From: SIG603 sp964370775
GTDB lineage: Bacteria; Bacillota; Clostridia; Oscillospirales; Acutalibacteraceae
DNA: 53,475 nucleotides
Assembly (NCBI GenBank): GCA_964370775.1
Contig: CAYJKT010000021.1
Coordinates: 1 to 53,475, forward strand
Reading direction: 5' to 3'
Shown: positions 32,713-42,034 of the stretch, in pieces
Layout: the number at the start of each line of letters is the position of its first letter
How positions within the stretch are numbered: the first letter of the stretch is position 1
The notes under the pieces: model-generated
The model's input: only the letters and a program-made list of their open reading frames with translations
Told to the model about the DNA's origin: nothing
Database searches by the model: none
Made by a program: the position numbers and the translations under genes

Positions 32713-33918
32713 ATGCATTTACTTACAACTTTTTTCAAAAAAGACAACTTGCTTTTTGCACTAGCATATATATTCTCTTTCTCTGCTACTAGCTGTTATT
32801 TTGGGTTTATGGTATCTTTTTTATATAGTTACGGATATTCACCACTCGAAGTCAACTTGCTGAATACCCTGTTATGTGTATGTTCGTTAGTTTTCCAGCC
32901 ACTAGTAGCGTTTATTATAGATAGCTATATACCTGTCAAAAAATACTGTTTACTCTCCCTCTCTCTTTCACTATTTGTGGTATTTTTACTGTCGTTCACT
33001 GTGTCATCTCACAATATACTACTTGTGTTTTTATCAGTAACGCTAATGAGCTTCACTTTTTCACCTGTAACGTATTCTATGGACTCATGGCTAGTAGAAC
33101 TTAAAAACAGAAACCCTGTTATGGCGTATAGACGTATCAGAACCAGTGGTTCCTTAGGTTTTTCCCTAACAGCACTTATAATGGGAAACATAGTGGTAAA
33201 GTTAAGTTCTTTTCACGTGTTAGTAAATGTAGCTTTCGTGCTAATTTTACTTAATATGTTAATTATCTCATTCATTCCCCCTGTTCCACTCAGTGGCAAG
33301 CCAAACATAAAAAATGAAAAAACTACACTAAAAGCTCTTTTTCGCATAGTTTCTCATAATAAATTTTTTACCATTTTCTTATTGAGCAATATTTTTTGCT
33401 TCATATCCATAAGACCATTACTAATCAATTTTGCATATAAGATGTTTGAGTTTGGTGGAAATTCACAGCATATAGGTGCCTCAGCCGCAATTTGTGCTTT
33501 CGTAGAAATACCTTTAGTTTTTTTAGCAGTATATCTTAACAAAAAATTTAAGCTAAGCTATCTATACTTATCAGCTTTATTTATAATAATTATAAGATGT
33601 GTGCTTCTGTTTTCAGCCCAAAACATGCCTACTGTCATATTCTCACAAGTTTTGCAAACTGTTGCTAATGCCATAATTTTCAGCTTACCTATTGAATTTA
33701 TCAATCGTGCATTGCCACAAGACATGCGCGCAACTGCTGGTACAGCATACACCATTCTAACACAGGGGTTAGCGTCAATCATTGCTACAATTTTAGGTGG
33801 CTTTATCATGCAATACCTCGGATTCAACACGCTAACTCTTATCAGCTTAACCTTGACTGTAATATCTATATTAATCTATGTTATACCACTTTACATATTA
33901 AAGCAAACATCACTATAA
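32713..33918 (+). CDS. MFS transporter, LacY-like (MFS_1_like) subgroup
   Basis: A 401-residue integral membrane protein with 12 predicted helices. The start FFKKDNLLFALAYIFSFSATSCYFGF and the loop after helix 2 (FIIDSYIPVKKY) place it in the sugar:proton symporter-like MFS group also used by nucleoside transporters. A central RRIRTSGSLGFSL segment is typical of this group. The substrate cannot be told. AAGGAG lies 9 nt upstream of the ATG. It is followed 15 nt later by a Nudix hydrolase gene and both share a promoter and terminator. Confidence 0.85.
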   Translation: MHLLTTFFKKDNLLFALAYIFSFSATSCYFGFMVSFLYSYGYSPLEVNLLNTLLCVCSLVFQPLVAFIIDSYIPVKKYCLLSLSLSLFVVFLLSFTVSSHNILLVFLSVTLMSFTFSPVTYSMDSWLVELKNRNPVMAYRRIRTSGSLGFSLTALIMGNIVVKLSSFHVLVNVAFVLILLNMLIISFIPPVPLSGKPNIKNEKTTLKALFRIVSHNKFFTIFLLSNIFCFISIRPLLINFAYKMFEFGGNSQHIGASAAICAFVEIPLVFLAVYLNKKFKLSYLYLSALFIIIIRCVLLFSAQNMPTVIFSQVLQTVANAIIFSLPIEFINRALPQDMRATAGTAYTILTQGLASIIATILGGFIMQYLGFNTLTLISLTLTVISILIYVIPLYILKQTSL

Positions 33919-33933
33919 AAAGGAGAACTCAAC

Positions 33934-34368
33934 ATGAAAAATAAAATTGTAGTCGCACTAAAAGGGATAATAGTGCATAACCAACATGCGCTAATCATAC
34001 AACGCTCACAAGATGACGAAGTTGGTGCAAACACGTGGGAGTTTGTTGGTGGCAAGTTAGATTTTGGTGAAAATTTAGAAGATGGCTTAAAAAGGGAAAT
34101 CTTTGAAGAAGTTGGGCTAGATGTTATTGTAGATAAGCTTATTTATGCAACAACTTTTAACACAGACGAACATAGACAAGTTGTTATTCTAACCTACTTA
34201 TGCAAGAGCGACTCAGACCTTGTGACTTTATCTAACGAACATAAAGATTACTTGTGGGCAACAACAGAAGATATGCAAAATCTATTGTCAAAACCTATAC
34301 TAGATGATATGACTAAAAATAATGTTTGGGATATTACCAGCACAGCAAAAAGAGAAGCAACATCATAA
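33934..34368 (+). CDS. Nudix hydrolase
   Basis: A 144-residue pyrophosphohydrolase of the MutT/ADP-ribose type. The Nudix box GKLDFGENLEDGLKREIFEE with following VGL (residues 40-62) has all the consensus glycine, arginine and glutamates for Mg2+ binding. It is preceded by ALIIQRSQDD...WEFVGG. Substrate (damaged NTP, sugar nucleotide or other) is not decidable. AAAAGGAG precedes the ATG. Placed after the MFS gene in one unit. Confidence 0.92.
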   Translation: MKNKIVVALKGIIVHNQHALIIQRSQDDEVGANTWEFVGGKLDFGENLEDGLKREIFEEVGLDVIVDKLIYATTFNTDEHRQVVILTYLCKSDSDLVTLSNEHKDYLWATTEDMQNLLSKPILDDMTKNNVWDITSTAKREATS

Positions 34369-34383
34369 ATCGCTTCTCTTTTA
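34346..34383. terminator. Bidirectional terminator between convergent operons
   Basis: AAAAAGAGAAGC and GCTTCTCTTTT form a stem. The left arm overlaps the last codons of the Nudix gene. T-rich tails exist on both strands. It ends the MFS/Nudix unit and probably also the polysaccharide operon. Confidence 0.8.
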
Positions 34384-34399
34384 TATCGTATAATTATTT

Positions 34400-35335
34400 T
34401 TATGAAATCTTAGCAGTTTTTGCAAGAAAATAAACAAAAGATACCACAAATCCAAACAAGGCAAAGAACACAGCAAATGCCAAAATATCTTCCATCTCAC
34501 TTGTTTCTCTACTTATGTGTACAACTTGCGCTTCCAAATTTGTTTTTGTTGCATCATCAGATAGAATTTCATTGTATGAAATAGTTAAATTATTGCTTTC
34601 TGAAATAGCTACACAAATTGAATTAAATTCTGCTACAAAGTCATTGACTTTCGCAACAGCTTCGTCTAAAGCTACTTCAATATCATTTACCATTTCATCA
34701 TATTTATTGCTATCTAACAGTTGAATTGTCTCTTTGTATTCGTCTATCTCAATCAAGAGAGATGGAATTGATGTAACTTTTGCAAATTCAGTAGCATACA
34801 TGCTCATAATCTCTTCGCTCTCAGGAACTACAGTTAATTCAGACAACAGTTGCTGTGATGCTTCTGCTTTTTCTAGTTCTTTTTCAGCGTATTCAAGCTC
34901 TATTTCTAAAGTATACTTCACTTGATCTAAATAATCGTCTGGATACGGAGTTGCTAGCGACGTTAAGTAATCTAAATAAAACAACTCATTACTTTTAAAA
35001 GTACTTAGATTATCTTTTAACTCTAAAAATCCCTCAACATTTTCACTTTCTGTAGCTAATATATTGTTTATTAAATTATTTAGTGTAGTTACCATACCGG
35101 TTACTTCACTCTCGTAATTTTTATAGTAGTTAATGTCATCTTCTAGCATAGAAATATCTACTGTAGGAAGTTCTTGATAAGTAGCAATATCATTTGTCGG
35201 ATTGTTTAAAGTATAAATAAAACCAGTTCCGGCTCCAAATAAAGCTATTACTACTGTTATTATAACTATAGCAACAAAGTGTTTTCTAAAGGTATCAATC
35301 AGTATTTTAAAATCAATCTCTTTATATTTTCCCAT
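34400..35335 (-). CDS. Wzz-like polysaccharide chain-length determinant
   Basis: A 311-residue protein with two membrane helices (about 20-40 and 281-303) that bracket a long, acidic, coiled-coil-rich external region, the layout of Wzz/polysaccharide co-polymerases. The N-terminal EIDFKILIDTFRKHFVAI resembles the start of such proteins. The usual proline-rich motif before the second helix is not clear and no tyrosine kinase domain is attached. It overlaps the polymerase gene by 14 nt and is the last gene of the cluster, where it would set chain length of the polymer. Confidence 0.7.
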   Translation of the reverse strand: MGKYKEIDFKILIDTFRKHFVAIVIITVVIALFGAGTGFIYTLNNPTNDIATYQELPTVDISMLEDDINYYKNYESEVTGMVTTLNNLINNILATESENVEGFLELKDNLSTFKSNELFYLDYLTSLATPYPDDYLDQVKYTLEIELEYAEKELEKAEASQQLLSELTVVPESEEIMSMYATEFAKVTSIPSLLIEIDEYKETIQLLDSNKYDEMVNDIEVALDEAVAKVNDFVAEFNSICVAISESNNLTISYNEILSDDATKTNLEAQVVHISRETSEMEDILAFAVFFALFGFVVSFVYFLAKTAKIS

Positions 35336-36689
35336 TCAATTTACCTCCATTTTGATTGTTAGTAAAGAAGTATAGCAGTAAGCATGCTACCAAAAATCCA
35401 TGCGTTAACAAAATTGTTGACCAAGATGTGTTTGTGAATGATACTGCAAAATAAATACATGCTGTAATTCCCACTCTACTATCAAGGTTGTGTGACACTG
35501 CGTCCAACAGCCTAAATATAATTATTAGAATTATCGGCATAATAATTATTCCAACGATACCTATATTCGCAAAAGCGTCTCCCAACATCCCATTGTTTGC
35601 ATTTGTATCCATGTGTCCATAAATACTTTCACCAACAATTTGTGCTACCGAATAATCATACACTCTATTAAATCCAACATTATCTAAAATACCATGCCTA
35701 AATATATTTAAGTCATTTTCAGCAAAAAAAGTAAAATATTCACTAGAAAGTTGAACTGGTACTGCCATTACTCTTCTGAATATTAAACTTGGGATAACGA
35801 AATGTCCCGTTAAAAAATAAAGAGCTATACAAATAAATGATATACAGGACAATCCCAAAGCGAAAAGTTTCTTAAATCCATCTCTATAAATAAAATATGC
35901 AATTATTGCGATAACAAAGATGAAAAAAGTCGTCTTATGCGTGCCAATGGAATAGCCTAAAACAAAAATCGCACACAAGAAGACTAACATAAACCACTTC
36001 TTATTTTTTAGTGCAAATAAAGCAAGTATTGGGAGTGATATTCCAGAAAATGAAATAAGATATGATATTATTGTTGGCAAGTTATATGTGGATGCCTCTT
36101 CCCTTGTGTCATAAACATTGATAAAGTCAAGTGTTATTCTAAACCCTGTGTATCTCCAAGAAACATAGATAACAGAAATGGATATTACTGCTGTAATGAG
36201 GTATATAACTCTATTCGACAACTTACTATTCTGTATTTTTTTTACTTTTAGTGTTGGAATTTTATATTGCAATATCATTAAGATGCCCCAATAAACTACC
36301 GACAAAACATAAAACATAGTACCAAATCCCATAAAAGCATACAGGCTAGTCAGTGGAATAAAGTAAATTAAATTTATTATAAGTAACATTGTTGACGAAA
36401 AATTTTTCTGCTTGTATAGACCTACTATTGGAACAGCAAAAATCAAAACGGTTATTAGAGATGTTAAGTATCTGATAACAGAAATATCCGTAGTAAAGCC
36501 AGAGTAAGCATAAACTGGGCTTATAACTAATATATATATTGCATCAAAACTGATTTTGTACAGTAATATTAGCATCAGGTCTATAATAAATTCATGCTTA
36601 CTATATATAGAAATAGAAGCATTTACTAGCTTATTGTTTACCATTTTATTTTTAACATCAGATGCAAAATCGACTAGTTTTGTCTTCAT
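35322..36689 (-). CDS. Wzy-type polysaccharide polymerase
   Basis: A 455-residue protein with about 12 membrane helices and one larger external loop (about residues 285-355), as in O-antigen/oligosaccharide repeat-unit polymerases. It would join undecaprenyl-linked repeat units on the outer face of the membrane. Such proteins have little sequence identity, so the call rests on topology, size and position next to flippase and chain-length genes. It overlaps the flippase gene by 4 nt (ATGA) and the chain-length gene by 14 nt. Confidence 0.75.
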   Translation of the reverse strand: MKTKLVDFASDVKNKMVNNKLVNASISIYSKHEFIIDLMLILLYKISFDAIYILVISPVYAYSGFTTDISVIRYLTSLITVLIFAVPIVGLYKQKNFSSTMLLIINLIYFIPLTSLYAFMGFGTMFYVLSVVYWGILMILQYKIPTLKVKKIQNSKLSNRVIYLITAVISISVIYVSWRYTGFRITLDFINVYDTREEASTYNLPTIISYLISFSGISLPILALFALKNKKWFMLVFLCAIFVLGYSIGTHKTTFFIFVIAIIAYFIYRDGFKKLFALGLSCISFICIALYFLTGHFVIPSLIFRRVMAVPVQLSSEYFTFFAENDLNIFRHGILDNVGFNRVYDYSVAQIVGESIYGHMDTNANNGMLGDAFANIGIVGIIIMPIILIIIFRLLDAVSHNLDSRVGITACIYFAVSFTNTSWSTILLTHGFLVACLLLYFFTNNQNGGKLNGKI

Positions 36690-38188
36690 CTCTTTAGCCT
36701 TCCCATAACAGATTTTTTAATAGTAGATATATCTTCATCTTTGAATAACATTAACCCAACTACATATATTAAAACACCAATAACAGCAGATATTATCAGC
36801 ACTAATAAGTAGCTAAGTGAACTAAATAAAGTTAATACTAGCACCACTGTGCCACCCATAACTACTGAAGAAACTAAAACACCAATATAATCTTTCACCT
36901 TATTTTTAAACAAATTTATCTTGTACTTTTTTGTAAATGTGAAATTTAGCATTATTGCTAACAATGTTACTGATATAGTGGTTGATGTTGCTAAACCGAT
37001 ATATCCTAAAGATTTTACCCAAATAAAGTTAAGCACAATATTAACACAAAGCGAAATCACGCTTAATATAACAGGAGTTTTTGTGTTTCCCATAGCATAA
37101 AACTGCTTATTTAGCAAATCATTCATACTAAGTGCTGGAATTGATAGTGAGTATATCATTAGTATCTCAGACGTGATTTTCAAGTCAGCTATGTTGAACT
37201 CACCACGCATATAAAGCACTGCAATCAGTTCTTCTGCTAACAAAAATATTGCAACTGCTACTGGAATAGCTGTCATCAATACTACTTTAGTAGCTTTTGT
37301 GCCAAGTTCTTTAAATTTCTCTATGTTCTCTGTCTTTAATTTACTGAGTGACGGAAACAATACAGTAGTGATTGAAGCCACAAAAAATGTCGAGAATAGA
37401 ATGTTCACTTTGTTGGCATAGTTTATGGATGAAATTATGCCTTCCCCTACCATTGAAGCAAAGTTTTTATCCACAATAACATTAAATTGTTGCACTAGTT
37501 GCCCTAAAAACAACGGAATCATAAGAATTATAATAGGCTTTACTTCCGTAATATCTAATAGTTTGTTTTTGACAAACTTAAACCCATGCTTTCTTACAAT
37601 AATTAATGTCACAATAAAGCTAACAATAATTCCAACTGTTTCTCCAAGTGGTAGAATTAAGTAGTTAGAGCTAGAAACAATAATTGCTACTACAACCAAA
37701 ACACTTGTTATGACATTGTTTATTCCAGACATCCAAAATATGCCTTTAGTTTGTAAAAAACCATTAAATATATATCTTACACTCAATAGAAAACAAACTG
37801 GTAAAATAAAATAAAGCATTTGCGTGGTTAACGTTTTAGTTTCTTCATCTAAACCAACTGCAAATAAGTTAAGAAATAAATTTGGAAAAATACAAATTAG
37901 TGCCGAAACAAGAAAAACAATTATAGAAACAGAGGCGATAAGTTTACTAGTAATCTCATCCCTCTTTTTTTCATTTGTTGATATATGTTGAATATATGAA
38001 ACTGTCACTGCACTAGAAAGTGCAGAAAATAACATAGTATAAGATGAAATTGCTATAATATATGCATCAGAAACACTACTAGCACCATAAAAGTGTGCTA
38101 GCACTACTTCTCTTAAAATTCCAACAACCTTTGAAACTAACATCAAAGCAAATAGTATAGTAGAGTTTCTAACAATGCTGTTTTTCAT
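36686..38188 (-). CDS. murJ: MurJ/MviN-family lipid flippase of the polysaccharide cluster
   Basis: A 500-residue membrane protein with about 14 helices. The start STILFALMLVSKVVGILREVV and GASSVSDAYIIA is the hallmark of the MurJ (MviN) branch of the MOP flippase superfamily. Members flip lipid II, but copies inside polysaccharide clusters often act as the Wzx flippase for undecaprenyl-linked repeat units, and that is the likely role here. Its ATG overlaps the stop of the oxidoreductase gene by 1 nt. I see no separate Wzx in the cluster. Confidence 0.85.
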   Translation of the reverse strand: MKNSIVRNSTILFALMLVSKVVGILREVVLAHFYGASSVSDAYIIAISSYTMLFSALSSAVTVSYIQHISTNEKKRDEITSKLIASVSIIVFLVSALICIFPNLFLNLFAVGLDEETKTLTTQMLYFILPVCFLLSVRYIFNGFLQTKGIFWMSGINNVITSVLVVVAIIVSSSNYLILPLGETVGIIVSFIVTLIIVRKHGFKFVKNKLLDITEVKPIIILMIPLFLGQLVQQFNVIVDKNFASMVGEGIISSINYANKVNILFSTFFVASITTVLFPSLSKLKTENIEKFKELGTKATKVVLMTAIPVAVAIFLLAEELIAVLYMRGEFNIADLKITSEILMIYSLSIPALSMNDLLNKQFYAMGNTKTPVILSVISLCVNIVLNFIWVKSLGYIGLATSTTISVTLLAIMLNFTFTKKYKINLFKNKVKDYIGVLVSSVVMGGTVVLVLTLFSSLSYLLVLIISAVIGVLIYVVGLMLFKDEDISTIKKSVMGRLKR

Positions 38189-39252
38189 TAATCAAACTTT
38201 CCTTTAAAATCTACGCTTTTTACATCGCCTAAAGGCAATTTAACAGGCACTTTATCGAAAGATGATTTGTATATAGCTAAAATTAGCTCAACTGCTCTTT
38301 TTCCAGAGTATGCATCTATATACGGTGCTCTATCATTATTTATTGCATCTATAAAGTCAGCCCACACGCTAATGTGTCCGTTTCCATATACATTAGATGT
38401 TTCCTCATGGAAACCAGCAAGACTCTCGTCACTGTTTGCAAAATCCCACACATCTATTGTGTTTACAGATTTTCCACCTAGTTTTACAGTACCTTTTTCA
38501 CCAAAAACATATAGAGTTTCTTCCAAGTTTTTTGGATATACGTTTGTTGTACCCTCTATTACACCTGTTGCACCATTTTTGAACTTAACTATCGCAGTTC
38601 CTAAATCTTCGCACTCTAAATAATCGTGGAAATATTGCTTTGTAACACCATAAACTTCCTCTATCTCGTCGCCCATAGTCCAACGGAGCAAATCAATACC
38701 GTGTATACACTGGTTCATAAGTGCACCACCATCTTGTTCCCATGTACCTCTCCAAGGTGCTTGAGTATAATAATCTCTATTTCTGTTCCATCTAACATGA
38801 ATTGTTCCGTGAGAAATCTTACCAAAATCACCGTTTTCAAGTGCTTTTCTCATTTGTTGAACACTCTTGTTAAATCTATTTTGATGACAAGCGCAAACTT
38901 TTACATTTTTCGCATTTGAAGCCTCAATAATCTTATTGCAATCCTCAATACTCATTGCCATCGGTTTTTCTATTATTACATGAATACCTTTTTCTATTAG
39001 ATAAAGTGCTATTTCTGCGTGGTTGCCACTTTCTGTAGCAATAGATGCAAATGTTACATCTTCTTTTTCTAGCATTTCTTTGTAGTCAGTGTATCTATTT
39101 ATATCGCTGTTTTGCAGGTCATGTTTACCTAAAATATTCTCCATATTTTCAGGTAAAATGTCGCAAACTGCTACAATGTTAAGTTTGTTTTCTACTGCTG
39201 CTTTAATATGATTTGTGGAAATACGTCCACAACCGATAAGTGCGTAATTCAT
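38188..39252 (-). CDS. wbpB: Gfo/Idh/MocA oxidoreductase, probable UDP-GlcNAcA 3-dehydrogenase (WbpB/WlbA type)
   Basis: A 354-residue NAD(H)-dependent dehydrogenase. The Rossmann start is YALIGCGRISTNHIKA, followed by the catalytic EKPMA motif (near residue 95) and an RGTWEQDGGALMNQCIHGIDLL segment holding the conserved histidine, which fits WlbA-like enzymes. It would oxidise carbon 3 of UDP-N-acetylglucosaminuronic acid, giving the ketone used by the aminotransferase. Placement with wbpA, wbpE, wbpD and wbpI homologs is the main support for the substrate. It overlaps the flippase gene by 1 nt and lies 15 nt after the putative epimerase gene. Confidence 0.78.
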   Translation of the reverse strand: MNYALIGCGRISTNHIKAAVENKLNIVAVCDILPENMENILGKHDLQNSDINRYTDYKEMLEKEDVTFASIATESGNHAEIALYLIEKGIHVIIEKPMAMSIEDCNKIIEASNAKNVKVCACHQNRFNKSVQQMRKALENGDFGKISHGTIHVRWNRNRDYYTQAPWRGTWEQDGGALMNQCIHGIDLLRWTMGDEIEEVYGVTKQYFHDYLECEDLGTAIVKFKNGATGVIEGTTNVYPKNLEETLYVFGEKGTVKLGGKSVNTIDVWDFANSDESLAGFHEETSNVYGNGHISVWADFIDAINNDRAPYIDAYSGKRAVELILAIYKSSFDKVPVKLPLGDVKSVDFKGKFD

Positions 39253-39267
39253 ATTTTACTCCTATTA

Positions 39268-40935
39268 TTACTTTGTTGCAAAGTTTATTAAATATTCTGA
39301 AGATTCTTTATAGTTTGCATACTCTATAGTATTCTCAAATATGTATACATTATCTATCTCAACACTTCCATCTAAATCACCTAGTCCAGAAGTAAAGAAA
39401 TTCAACTGAATTTTATTAATATCTTCAAGTCCTAATTCAGTTAATTCGGTTCTTGTAAAACCTAATGTATTTACTAAAATAAGATTTTTACCTGGGGTCA
39501 ACGGCTGATAATATCTAGCCTTATGGTCACCACCGTTGGCTTCTGACTCATAAAAAATCATAGAATTTACAATGGTTTGGTCAGATGTATTATTGACCTC
39601 AATTGCGTATAGATAATTATTGTCATATTCTATGTCTTTTTCTAAGTTTAACACAACAGATGCAGATGCTCTTTCAGTTTTTTCTTCTGACAATTCAAAT
39701 ATATTAGCTATATCAGTTTGTACAATATCGGTTCCTTCCTCTGCTTCAATTTCGAACCCTATATTTTCATAGTCATTCTCTTCGCTGATAATTATTTCCG
39801 TATCTGTTAGCAATACTTTCCATATTTCTGGTGAAGCATATATTTTAACTCCTGTAACTTCTTTGGGAATTGTACCTGTCACTAGCGAGTCATCATATCC
39901 TCTGCCTGTAAATTCATCTACTTGAACTATTTCACCTTTGTCATTATAGAACTCTAGTGTATTGTCATAAATATCAATTAAATACGGGTGCGGAGCAGCT
40001 CCTCTTAGGAAGTAATACTTATATTCGTCGTTACCGTTAGGCTCTACATAAATTTGAAGAGTTTTCTCATATATCGCTTGTCTTCTAGCTATTTCTTGAT
40101 TATAAAACTCGTTTCCTGTAGTTTCGTATAATGATATAAATGCACGAAGTTCAATAACTACTTTGATATTTTGGTTAATTGTAGTTGGGTTCAACATATA
40201 GTGAGTCCATTCTTCATCTGGGTAATAAAACAGTTCAGATTTCTCTATATAAGCGTTTGTATACGACTCTGCTAAATCAGCTAATTCGTCCGAATAATCG
40301 TCGATAGTAGCCAATATGCTTATTGCAGCTGCACCAAACAATGAACCATTGTATACAAATAACGCATTTTCTTCTGTTGTTTCTGTATTAGCATACTCTA
40401 AAGGCCAAATGTTGCCAGATTCTAATACAATATTAAATCCATTTTCATCTATAGTTTTAGTTGAATATTCAATTAAATCATCTGTATAATCGCTAAATTT
40501 TTCCTCACCTGTTTTTTCATATAACATTCTACTTACTAATGCCGTTAAAGGAGCATCCATTGCAGTTACCCAACCATATTCAAAATCGTCATAAGTTGGT
40601 CTTGGTAGGTATCCTTCAGCGTAAAAAGTGCTCATTATTTTTTCTACTACTTCAGCAGCATACTCAATATCATCATTAAAATATAATGCTGATATAGCCT
40701 TTTGTGATTGAGATAAGTAACTAACATAGTAGCCGTTTGCTTGAGTTTCTTCATTTTCTTCTAAATAATCTGTTAGGAAGATATTTGTAAAAAAGATATC
40801 AAATACTTCTTTGTCGTAATCTAGGACGTTCTCTACTTTATTATTATTATTATTATTTATCAATAAAGATACAACTAAGGCTACTACTACAAAAAAAGAC
40901 ATAGCTATCAACACAATATTTTTCTTACTTTTCAC
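39268..40935 (-). CDS. Membrane-anchored extracytoplasmic protein resembling glucuronyl C5-epimerase catalytic domain
   Basis: A 555-residue protein with an uncleaved N-terminal helix (about 7-27), an asparagine run, and then an alpha/alpha-barrel-like region (about 60-310). The patterns GWVTAMDAPLTALVSRMLYE with KTGEEKF, PLEYANTE...VYNGSLFGAA and IELRAFISLYETTGNEFY follow the order of the C-terminal domain of D-glucuronyl C5-epimerases. The remaining 240 residues are beta-rich, perhaps a sugar-binding module. It should act outside the cell on the polymer. It lies between a glycosyltransferase gene (11-nt overlap) and wbpB, inside the uronic-acid pathway genes. It could instead be a lyase or hydrolase with a similar fold. 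Confidence 0.55.
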   Translation of the reverse strand: MKSKKNIVLIAMSFFVVVALVVSLLINNNNNNKVENVLDYDKEVFDIFFTNIFLTDYLEENEETQANGYYVSYLSQSQKAISALYFNDDIEYAAEVVEKIMSTFYAEGYLPRPTYDDFEYGWVTAMDAPLTALVSRMLYEKTGEEKFSDYTDDLIEYSTKTIDENGFNIVLESGNIWPLEYANTETTEENALFVYNGSLFGAAAISILATIDDYSDELADLAESYTNAYIEKSELFYYPDEEWTHYMLNPTTINQNIKVVIELRAFISLYETTGNEFYNQEIARRQAIYEKTLQIYVEPNGNDEYKYYFLRGAAPHPYLIDIYDNTLEFYNDKGEIVQVDEFTGRGYDDSLVTGTIPKEVTGVKIYASPEIWKVLLTDTEIIISEENDYENIGFEIEAEEGTDIVQTDIANIFELSEEKTERASASVVLNLEKDIEYDNNYLYAIEVNNTSDQTIVNSMIFYESEANGGDHKARYYQPLTPGKNLILVNTLGFTRTELTELGLEDINKIQLNFFTSGLGDLDGSVEIDNVYIFENTIEYANYKESSEYLINFATK

Positions 40936-42034
40936 TTAGACCTCCATATAGCTTCAATAGCTTGCTTTCTTCTACGCACCAGTTATACTCTTCAACTACT
41001 GCTCTTCTGCCATTTTCACCCATTTGCTTTGCAATTTTTGGGTTTTCTAGAAGATAAGACACAGCTTTAGCTATTTCATCTGTATTATCTGGGTCTACGC
41101 AAATTCCACAATTATATTTATCTACAATCTCTTTCCAAAGTACAAAATCTGTGCATATAATTGGCAATCCAGCTTGCATATATTCAAATATTTTTGTGTT
41201 GCCCAGCGTACCTTGTTTCCAACCAGTGTTAGCGCAGTAATTTATAACAGTCATACCAACGCTACTATTTTGTAAAATAGGTTTCACTTCTTTATGTGGA
41301 ATTATCCCCAAATATTCTAACTTATTGTTAGTATCAAGAGATTTTAGTTCCTCTATATAACTCGCTGAACCAGGTCCACATAGCGTATATTTTGTATCTA
41401 TTTTTTGTATAGCTGATACGATTTTATGGTGGCACCATTGCTTGCTTACCCCACCTGCAAACACAATTTTGCCGTTTTCATCAGGTTTTTGACTATCTTC
41501 ATCTCCAGTAAGTATAGGGAAATTAGCAATCATCCATCTGTTTTTAATCAAATCTAAATAATACTCTTCCATGTGTGGTGAAGCATAGACTATTGCGTCA
41601 ATTTTTTTAACAATACCTCTAAAGTATTTATCAAAAACAAAGGAAACTATAGCACCGGTAAATTTATTTAAGTAAGGCTTTTCTACAATACTATTTACAA
41701 TATCTTCATGGCTGTCGAAAACAACTTTTTTGCCATGCTTTTTGAATTTCTTAGCGTACCCAATTAATTCTGGGTCATGCAAATGGTACACATCACAATT
41801 TAGTTCAAGCGCTTTTTCATATACTGTTTTTGATGTCTTAGTCATTCGAGTAAGTCTGCCACCACTAACGGTTCCAATACCTACTACTTTAACACCATTT
41901 TCTTCATAGCTTTCACCTTGCGCAACTAGATATGTGTCATACCCAGCTTGTGCAAGGCTGGTGCATTGTTTTTTTAGTATTCTAACATCTTGACTTTTGT
42001 GTGCTGATGTAACATGGCATACTTTAAGCATCAA
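40925..42034 (-). CDS. GT4-family glycosyltransferase
   Basis: A 369-residue GT-B enzyme. The N-terminal domain shows KVCHVTSAHKSQDVRILKKQC and YHLHDPELIGYA, and the C-terminal domain the family-4 donor-site motif in KIFEYMQAGLPIICTDF (the E of the E-x7-E type). It would transfer one sugar from a nucleotide sugar to the growing lipid-linked repeat unit at the inner face of the membrane. The specificity is unknown; the ManNAc3NAcA made by the neighbouring genes is a candidate donor. It overlaps the genes on both sides by 11 nt. Confidence 0.9.
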   Translation of the reverse strand: MMLKVCHVTSAHKSQDVRILKKQCTSLAQAGYDTYLVAQGESYEENGVKVVGIGTVSGGRLTRMTKTSKTVYEKALELNCDVYHLHDPELIGYAKKFKKHGKKVVFDSHEDIVNSIVEKPYLNKFTGAIVSFVFDKYFRGIVKKIDAIVYASPHMEEYYLDLIKNRWMIANFPILTGDEDSQKPDENGKIVFAGGVSKQWCHHKIVSAIQKIDTKYTLCGPGSASYIEELKSLDTNNKLEYLGIIPHKEVKPILQNSSVGMTVINYCANTGWKQGTLGNTKIFEYMQAGLPIICTDFVLWKEIVDKYNCGICVDPDNTDEIAKAVSYLLENPKIAKQMGENGRRAVVEEYNWCVEESKLLKLYGGLSEK

